Part shown: positions 46,603-59,059 of the stretch, piece after piece
Position numbering within the stretch: the stretch's first letter is position 1
How the letters are laid out: every line of letters starts with the position of its first letter
NCBI GenBank assembly: GCA_028583415.1
Contig: CM053271.1
Span: forward strand, 84,317,789 to 84,381,788
DNA length: 64,000 bases
Direction of reading: 5' to 3'
Origin: Protea cynaroides
Taxonomy: Eukaryota; Streptophyta; Magnoliopsida; Proteales; Proteaceae
The notes under the pieces: generated by a model
Seen by the model: only the letters and a program-made list of their open reading frames with translations
The model's database searches: none
Told to the model about the DNA's origin: nothing
Made by a program: the position numbers and the translations under genes

Positions 46603-48901
46603 TGTAAGACCCGTATCGAACTAACCAGTCTTACCACCTTGTACCAGGTCTACCCATCATGGTCGAGCTAAATGGACCAAGTGTGTGAAGGAAATAGCGA
46701 AACCAGGTACTAAACTGACCAAAAAATAGTGAATTGGAGGGCAGGGTCGCATACCTAGATAGGCAGGGTCGACCCCCCCCACTAAGAAGTCAGACCCCTG
46801 ATATTTTAACTGGGGGTCAGACAACTTAGAACTGAGGGTCGACGGGATCTCCGACCCCCTTGTTTGCCGACAGAAATCGCAAATAGGAAACTTTCCAAAT
46901 TTCAATGGGATTCCTTCTTAATCTTAATGAGACTTATTTTGGGAGATTTTACTCTATAAATAGGACGTCCCTAAGCCTCTTTCACTCCTTTTGAAACCCT
47001 AATTGAAAGTAAGAGAAAGAAAGAGAAGGAGAAGAGAATGAAAGTTGGAGAAGAAGACCAAAGTGAAGAATTCAGAGAAATCTCTGAATCCTAACAAAAC
47101 CTAAAGTATGGGTACGTTTTCATTGATGATCTAAGACCTTAGAATCGTTCATGAAGAGGGTTTGGTCTAGGAGAAACCCAAATCATACATCCATGGGAGG
47201 ATTTAAATGAAATCCATGGAGAAATCATGGTAGGCAAAGTAAGGAAGAAACCTAGAGTTTTAAGCCATAGAACAAGCTTAGGATGGATTGTGAAAGTAAG
47301 CCATAGGACCCAAACATGAAAGAATGGACTGTAGAATGATATTCTCGACTCAACCCACGGGGGGTCGCACGTGGGGTCGATTGGGAATCGACCCTACCAG
47401 ACCACAGGATCGACCCCCAGCATTCGGGAAGTCCAAGAAAGGGGTGGTCGCACCCAAGGTCGATGGAACATCCGACCCTGACATCGACCGTACCCTGGGG
47501 GTCGCAGTAAACTGCTACCCTACCTGCAACCCTAGCTTAACAGCAAGCCTAAAGTTGTCGGAATGAATTCTAACTGAAATCTATCGACTTGCTAGATTTT
47601 CCTATTGATATAAAAGTGATTCTTAAAGCTTGAGAGAAAATCTACACTCAAGAAAAGGTGAGGGAACAAGACCTAAACTAATTGGCTAATAATAAACTAT
47701 TTTTATTTTCTTGAGTCCAATGTCATGACTGATTCTATGCGTGTATTCTTGTAATGTGCATTCAACATGTCATCCAATATTTCTGCTATTAATGTTCATG
47801 CATATTTAATTCTATTTTATTTATAACATGATGATGATGATGATGCTAGGAATAGGCATGTGAATGTATGTGTGTGGTTAGTGTGTTTGATGCAAGTGGA
47901 GCATCAGGGGGAGGACGTGACATTGTGGTTCAGCCTGGTCACCAAACTTTAGCTCTATCTCTACTCAAGTCTTGTCCACTGACATCGTCGTATCGACATT
48001 ACCTTAGCAGAACTATTACGTCATAGTGTATCAGGGGAGGTGGTCTCGGACCGTGTAGTCTTCGACTCTGCCGGGGGGCCTTAGATCTATCTCTATGGAT
48101 GTATTGAGGGATGCTGGGGTGAGGCCTTAGGTACACTATTTGACATTAGGATTGGTTAGTTGTGAGCCCAGTTTGCAAGCCCTCGCCAGCAGGGGCTTAC
48201 GTGTTGGTATGGGTAGAGTATCAGGGGAAGTGTGATGCGGTGTGGTCCTAAGCACTTTAGCTCTATCTCTATTCCATAGTGGGTGCATGTGGGACGACAA
48301 TAAACGTTAGCCTTTGGGCGGCTTCACACACTCGTGTATAGAGGTAAGGGGGCCACCGAACCTTTCTATAGCACATTGCAAACTTATATACCAGACCACA
48401 GATATGAATTAAATGCATGCATATGATTGTTGCATTGTTTTGTTTTCTCACTGAGCTCAAGTTGGAGAGCTAACCCTCGCTCGCATAACTCTTTTTAGTT
48501 TCTGATATTGCAGGTATTACGATTAAAGATTATGTCAACAAGTCAACATGTAAACGGGTGGCGGCTATGATGAGCAAGCTATGGAGGACTATTGTAATTC
48601 ATTAAGCGAGCGTTTCAACTATGGATACGCTTAGTGTTAAATTTTTGTATTTGAATATTTGTAATATGTATTAAATTATGTTTTGGTTACTTGGAGATAA
48701 ATGGAATATCAATTATTTATCATGACTAGACCTCAGTTCGTTATCTGTAAGCCTTCCGTTATTTACTTTATTATCTCTGATTAATGTGGAATGTGTTTTG
48801 GTTTAACAACGTGGGATAGCCTATAGGAGATCCTGGTTAAACCGTTGGTTTATTAACGGTTCATCACACCATTTTGGTTGGTCTAAAATTGGGGTGTGAC
48901 A
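46603..48901 (+). repeat. Element D 5' LTR
   Basis: It is 2299 bp. Array 1 of GGGGTCGAC/GGGTCGCA type (46739-46870), TATA CTCTATAAATAGG near 46951, purine-rich exon 1, donor damaged (AAAG|TATGGG near 47107), array 2 (47350-47525), CTCTATCTCTAT block, diverged 3' exon. Confidence 0.95.
48499..48605 (+). other. Diverged LTR 3' exon in D 5' LTR
   Basis: After CTTTTTAG the frame reads SDIAGITIKDYVNKSTCKRV and closes at TAA after 35 codons. The start keeps the AG-T-x-x-DYVN pattern, with 3 extra nt (one codon) between acceptor and GCAG, but the Cys-rich end is replaced. Confidence 0.45.
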
Positions 48902-48904
48902 ACT

Positions 48905-48916
48905 TGGTATCAGAGC
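48905..48916 (+). other. Element D primer-binding site
   Basis: TGGTATCAGAGC, three bases after the LTR. Standard tRNA-Met primer site. Confidence 0.92.
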
Positions 48917-49700
48917 TCTCTGGCCTTCCTATGAAACCTAAATACTTCCACTAGAGTCCATGAACTGAGTTAGGATAATTAAAAGCTTTAATACGAACCC
49001 GCATAAGCACCTTTGTTGGTTGAGACCAAACTTAAACAAGACAATAATGTACATATAAAAGGTGAAACCATATATATACACTCAAATAGAAAGGAAAGAT
49101 CAAAATTTATCCTGATAAACAAATAATATAGGGTACTATCTATAAGTCGGGCAGTTACCTAAGTATACAAAGGATATAGTACAGTAAGAAGAAGGAAGCA
49201 TCTGCAATGCAGAAAAGTTAGAATACCGAGTTGGTACTCACAAGATGTGAAACTCGATGTTTGACAGAGAAAAGACAAAAATGGCTAGTAACGCTTAAAT
49301 CCCTGTAGAGGAAAAGGGAAAAATCTCATATTGAATGCAACAAAGATAGGAGAACAATAGCTATACACCAAAAATTGGGAGTAACTATAAAAGAAGATAA
49401 AGCTATACTCCTGGGTGATGTGGAGACTCAGAGTGAGATCCACCACACGTTAAACCATTGCCCGCTGAGCATTAAGAAGAGGTTGCAACTTGACCCCCCC
49501 CCCACTATCTGGGTCGAGAACGAGTAGTGAAAACTCATCTGAGCAGATGCTAAATAATGATAATCAAATAAGAACAAATCGAAGGAGGTGAACAACCAGG
49601 CCACTCCAGTCAATCACTTGGACTACCAAGTACCTTGGCCACGGTTGTAAATTTAGCCTGATAAAATACCAGAGCAACAACAGATGAGACCGACTATGCA
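48917..49700 (+). other. Element D leader
   Basis: No sense ORF of note. About 49080-49660 is homologous to the element E leader. The array and intron-like parts of the E leader (24665-25430 there) are missing, so a deletion joins the PBS-proximal leader to gag. No antisense ORF. Confidence 0.6.
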
Positions 49701-50030
49701 AGTTGCTATGTGAATCACTACCCAAGTTGCCAATGTTACATCAACACCTCCGAGTCAGGCCATGTAGAGTACTAATTGGTATCAACATTGTACCCCCAGC
49801 ACCTGTTACCTATAACACAGTGCCTATCATACAGCAAGACCCTATAATGCACATCCCAGTGCAGAAGCTTGGTGCACAACAAGCAGTATATCAAGGTGGT
49901 TACCCTTATCAGCCACCGATGTATGGGATAGATGCATCATGACACAATGATCCGACCAAGGATTGAGGAATATTTTCCGAAGACAAAGCCTTAAACGTTT
50001 TCAGCAGAGGATCAAATCTAATTGTGGCCA
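49701..50030 (+). pseudogene. Element D gag remnant
   Basis: VPIIQQDPIMHIPVQKLG and GGYPYQPPMYG match the Pro/Tyr-rich middle of gag; a second frame continues MIRPRIEEYFPKTKP, matching the LDRSRLVGHFLKMKP segment of E. The N-terminus, capsid core and zinc knuckle are gone or unreadable. Confidence 0.75.
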
Positions 50031-51300
50031 TATAACTAGATATGTTAATATAGGATGCGGTGCATTGTTGATTTACTCTTATGATTATAGAGGATGCACA
50101 TTCCATATTTTAAATTCTCGTGTCTTGACAGGATACCTTCTTGATTTAACCTGTCAATTGGAGTTATAGATATTGTTTCTTTAGTATTAGTCCTGATTAT
50201 ACCAAACTGAGCCACTCTCATGATCGACAACATGAACAGAGATATGAACTGAATGAACAGTTAAATGTATCATGTTGAGCGTACACCTTCTGATTTATAC
50301 TTGATTTATTGATGTACCAAAACTTTCTCCAGATTTATTCTTATAGTGCCTTGACCAATGGCATTATGTACTCGATACAACCTATAACCTTGAGGTTAAG
50401 AATTTTAAAACCTCTGTTTCCATGTATTTGGACCACCGTGTAACTTAACGACCTTTTAATGCCGATTGGATTACCACAGATTTACTCCTGATCCTTTAAA
50501 CTTAAGTTCATTAGATAAAGAAAGTGTTTGTCGTCATACTAAATTGAAAGAAGGAAATGAATTATTTTGGATAAATATTCTAATTCTTACATTTCTCGAC
50601 ATCCATTGAAAAGCTGTTTAGTGATAATGGAGTTATGGGAAGTAAGAAGATTAAATTCAGATTTGATTCTATAGCCAAGGAACCTCAGATAAAGAAATGG
50701 AGAATCTGTTTCGAGATTGCTGAATGGATGGATATGAGTCATGTCTATAAAAGAGTGCATGAGCGAAAAGTAAAAACTATCAAGAGTAACCAGGAAGGAG
50801 TAGATGGCACTCAAGTAAAGTTAAAGATGGTTATATCGATATGAATTTTGACAAAGCAGAAGATTCCTAAAAGCAAATCTAAGAGTGGATACAAGGATGA
50901 AGTCAAAATTATGGCTTGATAGTATTCAGATTAGTATAAGTAATATTGGGTTATGCCAAATGTCGAGTGAGATGATTAAGTAAGGACCAAAAGAGTTTGG
51001 TTGGATTAATGAATTTATAAGCATATACCCTAATGCTTATAGATAGACTTAGGATATGAAGTAACAATCAGAAGATGCTTTTCGAGATATATAATAGAAT
51101 GATAAAAGAAGGTGTAAGCCAATGAGTTTTTCAAGATATGAGATTTGGACGATAGTCTTTGAAAAATCATAAGAGAAAGGAACTAGACAAGCTCTTAAGA
51201 CCTTATACCAGATTTTGTTAGTTCAAGCCCTTTTGGACTAGATGTTGTATTGGATGAGTGTTATTAACAATGTTCGAAGCATATGGATGAACAAAATTTT
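50031..51300 (+). other. Degenerate internal region of D
   Basis: AT-rich, no frame that I recognise. By position it should hold the capsid core, zinc knuckle and protease start. Whether it is decayed gag or foreign filler cannot be told by eye. Confidence 0.5.
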
Positions 51301-52360
51301 GGATGCAACCTGAGTTGACTGGAGATGGTAGACTTTGACGTAATCTTGGGAATAGACTGGTTGTCTCAACACTCTACAAAGTTGTTATGTGCATAGAAGA
51401 GGTTATCATTCAAGAATAAATACGGCATATAAAGTTTTATTGGAAGCATGTTGCCTAAGAAGTGAAAGATGATCCTCTCTATGCTAAAGGCGAAGAGATG
51501 CTTTGAAGAGAAAGAAGTTGGACGTATGGTATCTGTGGTATAGGTTCCCAAAGAAGAACCACATATGAAAGATAATGATGTGATGCATAAATTTCCTGAT
51601 GTGTTTCCAGGAGATTTACCTGGCTTACCATCTGATCATGTGACCGAGTTCGTCATCGACTTGTTACCAAGGACGATACTTGTGTCAAAGGCACCTATAG
51701 AGTAGCCTCTATAGAGTTGAAGAAATTGAGACTCAACTACAAGAGTTATTAGACTAAGGTCCTAATAGGTTAAGTATTGCATCACGGGGAGTGCCAATGC
51801 AATTCGTGAAGAAGAAGGATGATAGTGTTGTCTGCGTATAGACTATCGAGAATCGAACAAGCTCATGATCAAGAATCGAGATCTATCACCTCGGATCAAT
51901 GACTTGTTTAAACAGTTGCAAAGAGCAAAGGAAATTTCTAAGATTGATCTTCAAGGTATCAACAGCTGAATGGACAGAGATATCTCGAAGATACCTTTAT
52001 AATCGAGATTGGACATTATGAGCTCTCGATTTTGACGTTTGGATTAACCAATGCCCTTACATCTTTTATGGAGCTGATGAACTAGGTGTTTCATGACATG
52101 TTGGACACGTCGGTCATAGTTTTCATAGATGATATTTTGATTTATTCCAAGAATGAAGCAACTCATACAATGGATTTTAGAACAGCTTCACAACAGTTGA
52201 AAAGAGAAAAACTTTATGCCAAATCCAAGAAATAGGAGACCTAATTAAACAAATTGATCTTCTTAGATCACGTAGCTCATAAAAAGGGATTAAAGTGGAC
52301 CCTATTAAGGTAGAAGTAATCTTATGGTGAGAAACACCTAAAGAATATTGCGAAGATCAA
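51301..52360 (+). pseudogene. Element D protease and reverse transcriptase, heavily broken
   Basis: DFDVILGIDWL (51328) marks protease; FPDVFPGDLPGLPSDHVTEF (51590) marks the linker. RT fragments include KKKDDSV, LTNALTSFMELMN and the catalytic FIDDILIYS (52115-52145). Frequent stops and single-base shifts break RT into pieces under 30 codons, unlike the RNase H-integrase part downstream, which is much better kept. Confidence 0.85.
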
Positions 52361-54547
52361 AAATTTCATGGGTTTAGCTGGTTATTTCAGACGATTTGTA
52401 GAGGACCACTCTAAGATCGCAAAACCTCTTACCAAGCTAACCAAGAAGGGAGAGGAGTTTAATTGGACTGATAAGTGTGAAGAATGTTTCCAAACTCTAA
52501 AAAGTAAGGTTGATATCAACCCCCATCTTGATCATTCGGACACCAGGGAAATCGTTTACCCTAAACATCGAAGCTTTCGGATTGGATCTAGGATGCGGGT
52601 TAATGCAAGGTAAATAAGTGATTATATATGCTTCAAGAAAACTGAAGGAGCATGAGAAGAGTTACCCTACTCATGACTTGGAATTATCGGTGATGAGTTA
52701 TGCAATCAAGACTTGGAGACATTACCTATATAGAGAAGAATTTCAAATTAAATCAGATCATAAGAGTCTTACTTACCTCATTAATCAGAAGGAGTTGAAT
52801 ATGAGACAAAGAAGATGGCTGGAACTATTGAAGGACTATGATTGTGATATCCAGTATCATCCGAGAAAGACTAATGTGGTTGCGGATGCACTGAGTAGAA
52901 AGGCAATAATAAAATCTCAAGAAGAGGTTAGCACCACTGCTGCACTGTGTACTACCAGAAAAGTATTCAATTATGGTAATAAACAGTTTGTGATAGATGC
53001 CCCGGGTGAATCAACCAACCAAGGGTTTATCCATCGGTTTTTAAATATGTTCGCCACATTGAAGATTGTACCCGATATACTTGATGAAGTGAAAACAGCA
53101 ATTAAATCAGACCCTTATCTAAGAACGGTACAAGAAGACATTGAAAAGGGTAAGACTACTCCTGAGTTCACCTTAGATGATGAAAGGGTACTGAAGTACA
53201 AAGGAAGAATATGTGTACCTGAAACAGAAAGTTTTGACATTAGACACCGACTAATGAAGGAAGCCCATACCAACGCCTATTCGATACACCCTGGAAGTAC
53301 AAAAATGTATCATGACCTAAAGAAATTATATTGGTGGAGAGGAATGAAAGCAGATATAGCCAAGTTCGTATCTCAATGCCTAATTGTCAGAAGGTGAAAG
53401 CTGAACGACAAAGACCAGCAGGACTGTTACAGCCGTTACCAGAGCCAGCATGGAAATGGGACTGCATCACTATGGACTTCGTCACAGGGTTACCATTGAC
53501 TCCCCGAGTAGTTGACGCAGATGGGTGATTGTAGACAGACTGACTAAAACGGCACAATTTATAGCTTATACGACCCCAATATACACTGGAGAGGTTAGCT
53601 AAGTTGTATGTGGACAACATTGTCAAATTACACGGCGTACCAGAAAGCATTTTATTCGACAGAGATCCACGATTTACTTTAAAGTTTTGGGAAAGATTGC
53701 AGAAGGCTATGGGTACAACATTGAAATTCAGTACTGCATTCCATCCTCAGACAAACGGACAATCGGAGCGTACCATTCAGATACTAGAAGACATGCTCCG
53801 AGCTTGTGTAATTGATTTTAAAGGATCATGGGATGAAAAGTTACCACTGATTGAGTTCGCTTACAACAATAGCTATCAAGCTACTATAAAAATGTCACTC
53901 TATGAAGCACTGTATGGCAGAAAGTGTCGAACTCCTTTGTTTTGGAATGAAGTTGGAGAACGTAGTATTGTTGGACCAGAATTTGTTGAAGAGACTTGTC
54001 GAGTAGTCGACATTATCAAGGAACGAGTAAGAACGGCTCAGAATCGTCAAAAGCAATATGCAGATACTAGACGCCGAGACCTTGAATTCGCCGTAGGTGA
54101 TAAGGTATTCCTCAAAGTGTCACCTATGTGAGGTTAGAAACGGTTCGGACAGAAAGGGAAACTAAGTCTGAGATATGTCGGACCATATGAGATTCTAGCT
54201 AAACGTGGAAAAGTGGCTTACCAGTTAGCACTCCCACCATCTATATCAAGTGTGCATGACGTATTTCATATCTCCTTATTGAAGAAGTATGTTAGAGACC
54301 CAACGCACGTATTGACAGTAGATCTACTTGATTTGACTGAGGATTTGACGTTTGAAGTAGCACCAACTGAAATCACCAGCCGAAAGGTGCAACGACTATG
54401 CAACCGTGACATTTATTATGTTAAGGTCACCTGGAGAAGCAGAGATATAGAAGAAATCACATGGGAAGAAGAGAATGCTATGCGAAAGCAATACCCTCAT
54501 CTATTCGACTCGGAAGGTATGTACAATTTCGAGGATGAAATTTTTAT
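52361..54547 (+). pseudogene. Element D RNase H, integrase and chromodomain
   Basis: Connection GLAGYFRRFVEDHSK (52368), RNase H IIYASRKLKEHEKSYPTHDL and SDHKSLTYL, DALSRK linker and integrase zinc finger HPGSTKMYHDLKKLYWW in one frame of 259 codons (52618-53397), core MDFVTGLPL (53331-53528) and SERTIQILEDMLRACVIDF with FAYNNSYQ (53604-54131), then barrel and chromodomain VEVAP-type ending IEEITWEEENAM (54213-54566), closing FEDEIFISRG. Only single frameshifts near 53390 and 53520 and a TGA at 54129 interrupt it. Confidence 0.92.
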
Positions 54548-54561
54548 AAGTAGGGGGAAGT
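54548..54561 (+). other. Element D polypurine tract
   Basis: AAGTAGGGGGAAGT directly precedes the 3' LTR and overlaps the last codons of pol. It is the expected RNase H-resistant plus-strand primer. Confidence 0.85.
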
Positions 54562-56885
54562 TGTAAGACCCGTATCGAACTAACCGGTCTTACCACCTTG
54601 TACCAGGTCTACCCATCATGGTCGAGCTAAATGGACCAAGTGCGTGAAGGAAATAGCAAAACCAGGTACTAAACTGACCCAAAAATAGTGAATTGGAGGG
54701 AGTGAATTGGAGGGCAGGGTCGCATACCTAGATAGGCAGGGTCGACCCCCCTCACTAAGAAGTCAGACCCCTGATATTTTAACTGGGGGTCGGACAACTT
54801 AGAACTGACGGTCGACGGGATCTCCGACCCCCTCATCGACCCCCTGTTTGTCGACAGAAACCGTAAATAGGAAACTTTCCAAATTTCAATGGGATTCCTT
54901 CTTAATCTCAATGGGACTTATTTTGGGAGATTCTACTCTATAAATAGGACATCCCTAAGCCTCTTTCACTCCTTTTGAAACCCTAATTGAAAGTGAGAGA
55001 AAGAGAAGAGAAGGAGAAGAGAAGGAAAGATGGAGAAGAAGACCAAAGTGAAGAATTCAAAGAAATCTCTGAATCCCAGCAAAACCTAAGGTATGGGTAC
55101 GTTTCCATTGATGATCTAAGACCTTAGAATCGTTCATGAAGAGGGTTTGGTCTAGGAGAAACCCAAATCATACATCCATGAGAGGATTTCAATGAAATCC
55201 ATGGAGAAATCATGGTAGGCAAAGTAAGGAAGAACCCTAGAGTTCTAAGCCATAGAACAAGCTTAGGATGGATTGTGAAAGTAAGCCATAGGACCCAAAC
55301 ATGAAAGAATGGACTGTAGAGTGATATTCTCGACTCAACCCACGGGGGGTCGCACGTGGGGTTGATTGGGAATCGACCCTACCAGACCACAGGATCGACC
55401 CCCAGCATTTGAGAAGTCCAGGAAAGGGGTGGTCGCACCTAGGGTCGATGGAACATCCGACCCTGGCATCGACCCTACCCTGGGGGTCGCAGTAAACTTC
55501 TACCCTTCCTACGACCCTAGCTTAACAGCAAGCCTAAAATTGTCGGAATGAATTCTAACTGAAATCTATCAACTTGCTAGGTTTTCCTATTGATATAAAA
55601 GTGATTCTTAAAGCTTGAAAGAGGATCTACACTCAAGCAAAGGTGAGGGAACAAGACCTAAACTAATTGGCTAATAATAAACTATTTTTATTTCTTGAGT
55701 CCAATGCCATGACTGATTCTATGCGTGTATGCTTGTAATGTGCATTCAACATGTCATCCAATATTCATGCTATTAATATTCATGTATATTTAATTCTATT
55801 TTATTTATAACATGATGATGATGATGATGCTAGGAATTGGCATGTGAATGTATGTGTGTGGTTAGTGTGCTTGATGCGAGTGGAGCATTAGGGGGAGGAC
55901 ATGACATTGTGGTTCAGCCTGGTCACCAGACTCTAGCTCTATCTCTACTCAAGTCTTGTCCAATGACATCGTCGTATCACCATTACCTTAGTAGAACTAT
56001 TAGGTCGTAGGGTATCAGGGGAGGTGGTCTCGGATCGTGTAGTCTTCGACTCTGTCGGAGGGCTTTAGCTCTATCTCTATGGACGTATTGAGGGATGCTG
56101 GGGTGAGGCCTTAGGTACACTGTTTGACATTAGGATTGGTTAGTTGCGAGCCCAGTTTGCAAGCCCTCGCCAGCAGGGGCTTATGTATTGGTATGGGTAA
56201 AGTATCAGGGGAAGTGTGATGCGGTGTGGTCCTAAGCACTTTAGCTCTATCTTTATTCCATAGTGGGTGCATGTGGGACGATAATAAACATTAACCTTTG
56301 GACGGCTTCACACACTCATGTATAGAGGTGAGGCGGCCACCGAACCTTTCTATAGCACATTGCAAATTTATATACCAGACCACAAATATGAACTGAATGC
56401 ATGCATATGATTGTTGCATTGTTTTGTTTTCTCACTGAGCTCAAGTTGGAGAGCTGACCCTCGCGCGCGTAATTCTTTTTAGTTTCTAATGTTGCAGGTA
56501 TTACGATTGAAGATTATGTCAACAAGCCAACATGTAAACGGGTGGCGGCTATGATGAGCAAGCTATGGAGGACTATTGTGTTTCATTAAGCGAGCGTTTC
56601 AACTATGGATACGCTTAGTGTTAAATTTTTGTATTTGATTATTTGTAATATGTATTAAATTATGTTTTGGTTACTTGGAGATAAATGGAATATCAATTAT
56701 TTATCATGACTAGACCTCAGTTCGTTATCTGTAAACCTTCCACTATTTACTTTATTACCTCTGATTAATGTGGAATGTGTTTTGGTTTAACAACGTGGGA
56801 TAGCCTATACGATATCCTGGTTGAACCGTTGGTTTATTAAAGGTTCATCACACCATTTTGGTTAGTCCAGAATTGGGGTGTAACA
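54562..56885 (+). repeat. Element D 3' LTR
   Basis: It is 2324 bp and very similar to the 5' LTR. It ends GGGGTGTAACA. Donor intact here: CCTAAG|GTATGGG at 55091. Arrays at 54710-54860 and 55330-55520; TATA near 54938. A short duplication (AGTGAATTGGAGGG, near 54688) is private to this copy. Confidence 0.95.
56483..56589 (+). other. Diverged LTR 3' exon in D 3' LTR
   Basis: After TTTTTAG: SNVAGITIEDYVNKPTCKRV, TAA stop, 107 nt, the same length as in the 5' LTR. Confidence 0.45.
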
Positions 56886-57515
56886 GATTCCCTCCACGGA
56901 TATCGTAGAATTTGTCCATGGTTTTATGATTGGGGTCTCACTTTGAATCACTATCTCCTCCATGATCTATTCTAGGTATTTAAGTAGGGAATGTTTTCAT
57001 ACCTTAAAACTTGGTGAAGATTCAGAGTTCTCTTTGAAATTCCTCCTCTTAGTCTTTCTCTTCAATTCTCCTTCTCTTCCTCTTCTTCTCTTTCTCTCTC
57101 TTTCAGTTTGAGTTCTAAAAGGATGAAAGAGGCTAAGGGACGTCCTATATAGAGGAAAACCCTCCATATAGAGTCCTACTTAGATTAGGAAAGAACCCCC
57201 TTTAGATTAGGAAGGTTTCCTAATCACAGAGTCAGTATGACTTCGTGTGGTCGCACGTGGGGTCGCAGAACCCCATCGACCACACATCCAAAAATTGCGA
57301 CCATACGTCCCAGGCTCCAGTGGTTGCATTATTCTGAGGTTTTGTCGACCACATATGTTTAGGTATGCGACCACACACTCTTAAATAGATAATTTTGGGT
57401 TCAATTTCATACCTAGCCTTGTGGTTTCTTCACGCACTTGGTTCGCTTGGCCCGACCGTGATAGAAAGACCTGATACAATGTGGTAAAATCGATTAGTGC
57501 GTTATGGGTCTTACA
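56886..57515 (-). repeat. Element C 5' LTR, part 3
   Basis: Starts with the TSD GATTC and continues the C LTR: purine-rich exon 1, TATA CCTATATAGAGG near 57147, array 1 (57240-57380) and the LTR end GGTCTTACA at 57515. Confidence 0.93.
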
Positions 57516-57740
57516 GTCTGGTTTCGTTTCAAACTCAAGAACCCACGATTATATTTTCTACCACCTTTACATAAGGCTATATATAGAAGAATAAAGATTT
57601 AGGCAATTTTGGAGAAAACCCCCCTCATATTTTCATATGAGTAGAGATAGATAAAGAAAGTGAAAGAGACGGTTTCCAAAACTGTCATCATTGATGTGTA
57701 AGTCCCCCCTCACCCATGTGAGGAGGAAAAAAACCCAACA
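57516..57740 (-). repeat. Copia F LTR, U3-side part
   Basis: Ends CCCAACA on the plus strand (LTR start TGTTGGG in element sense). AACTTCTCCTTC at 57741-57752 is the complement of a copia polypurine tract (GAAGGAGAAGTT), which fixes this boundary. Confidence 0.75.
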
Positions 57741-58640
57741 AACTTCTCCTTCAACTCACGAATAGAGATCTGTCAAACCCAAACCTGGGATGCTTCTGCA
57801 AAAGTCATGCTTCCCTTGGGTAATGTTTTTGTTATCATATCTGCATTGTTCTTGTAAGTATGGATCTTTTCAATCTATAATTGCTTCTGTACAAGTATAT
57901 CCCAAATCCAATGATACATCACATCAACATACTTGAACTTGTAATATGGAAACTAGGATTCCTACTTAAGTGAATGGCATTCTGACTGTCACAATGAATA
58001 ATATATTTTTCATGTGTCAGACCTAGTTCTAGAATGAAACTCTTCATCCATAACATCTCTTTGCAAGCTTCCAATACAGCAATGTACTCTGCTTCTGTTG
58101 TTGACAAAGTGACACAGTTCTATAACTTGGACTGCCATGACACTGCTCCCCTTGCAAAAGTAAACAGGTACCTTAATGTCGATTTCCTTGAGTTGATGTT
58201 GCCTACCATATCTGCATCTGTGTACCCCTGTAACACAGGTTTATTAATACCAAAACATAAACATGCATTGGATGCACCTCTGAGATATTTCACAATCCAT
58301 TTAACTACTTCCCAATGTTCTTTGCCAGGATTGGCAAGAAATCTACTCACAACTCCAACTGCATATTTAATATCAGGTTTGGTACACACCATCATGGTAT
58401 ACATTAAACTTCCTACAGTTGATGCATAGGGAATTTTCTTCATTTATGTTCTTCCTTGCTCAGTTGAAGAACTCTACTCACTGCTCAATCTAAAGTGACC
58501 TACAAGTGGGGAACTGACAGACTTTGCTTTGTCCATATTAAATCTTTCAAGTACTTTTTACATGTATCTTTCTTGTGATAACCATATTTTGCCTGCTTTT
58601 CCATCACAATCTACATGCCTAAGATCTGTTTGTGTACTCC
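57741..58640 (-). pseudogene. Ty1/copia RT C-terminus and RNase H (element F)
   Basis: Right to left: KIWLSQERYM and KVLERFNMDKAKSV, then KKIPYASTVGSLMYTMM, KPDIKYAVGVVSRFLANPGK, WIVKYLRG and RNase H (58120-58443), then STTEAEYIAVLEACKEMLWM and IHCDSQNAIHLSRNPSFH (57919-58107). The YA-AVG-SLMY and TEAEYIA signatures are diagnostic of Ty1/copia; the LSQERY-KVLERF pattern suggests a Tork-like lineage. Several stops. The RT palm, integrase and gag are missing. Confidence 0.88.
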
Positions 58641-58655
58641 CAATCCTATTGGAGA

Positions 58656-59054
58656 TGCAAATAAAAAGATTTACGTAGTTCAACACCCCATCATGGGATG
58701 CCTACGTCCATACTAGAGAAAGATAAATTTCTTCATTCCTAAGAAAAGTCTACAATCTCCACCTGATAGGTTTATCTCCTCTATTAGTATAACTTAGGTT
58801 TTCCCACACAGAAACAATATATAGGCAAATCTAGAAACCCTAATCCCACATAATTATCGATTTACCCTATACATGTAATAGACCCAAACCCTCATACAAG
58901 TACAAACCTAGTAACCATGTGGATCCCACAGAATACAACACACCAAACCCAACACTATTTCCCTAAATTATACCCATTCACCCCAAGCCTTCAACTGCTG
59001 CCACATGTCCTTTATCCAGCTGCGAATGGACTGTATATTATTGATTCCCTAACA
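58656..59054 (-). repeat. Solo Ty1/copia LTR
   Basis: It is 399 bp from TGCAAATAAAAAG to CCCTAACA, flanked by GGAGA at 58651-58655 and 59055-59059. It has the copia-typical AGATTTACGTAGTTCAACA and CCTACGTCCA. Different family from element F. It is the TE insertion closest to the OPR gene. Confidence 0.85.
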
Positions 59055-59059
59055 GGAGA

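Larger units (their letters stand above)
46603..56885 (+). mobile_element. Element D: Tekay-type Ty3/gypsy with both LTRs
   Basis: 5' LTR 46603-48901, PBS 48905, internal to 54561, 3' LTR 54562-56885. Flanks are GATTA and GATTC; the uninterrupted target at 34562-34574 reads GATTCCCTCC, so the left copy carries one change. D is the innermost layer of the right-hand nest and shares its LTR variant with E. Gag is largely destroyed, and pol is open only from RNase H on. Confidence 0.93.
32737..57515 (-). mobile_element. Element C: Tekay-type Ty3/gypsy with antisense ORF, most complete copy
   Basis: 3' LTR 32737-35202, internal 35203-42590, 5' LTR in three pieces (42591-44199, 46383-46602, 56891-57515; about 2.45 kb). 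It retains all coding domains plus the antisense ORF, each with lesions. The flanks CTCAG and GTCTG do not match; a 4-bp loss of CTCA on the right would restore a duplication (inference). Its 5' LTR hosts a solo LTR and element D. Confidence 0.9.
32262..58640 (-). mobile_element. Element F: Ty1/copia fragment, split by element C
   Basis: LTR pieces 32262-32736 and 57516-57740 (about 700 bp together), polypurine tract, then RNase H and the end of RT to about 58640, reading leftward. Integrase, gag and the other LTR are missing. Because gag of element A breaks at the left edge, F probably inserted into A; the reciprocal flank was not found, so a truncation is also possible. Confidence 0.7.

Noticed and set aside
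51366..51551. Minus-strand ORF in element D
   Set aside because: Shadow of the degraded protease/linker on the plus strand.
58656..59054. Treating this LTR as the missing second LTR of copia element F
   Set aside because: Its sequence and end (CCCTAACA) differ from the F LTR (CCCAACA, with other flanking text), and it has its own GGAGA duplication.
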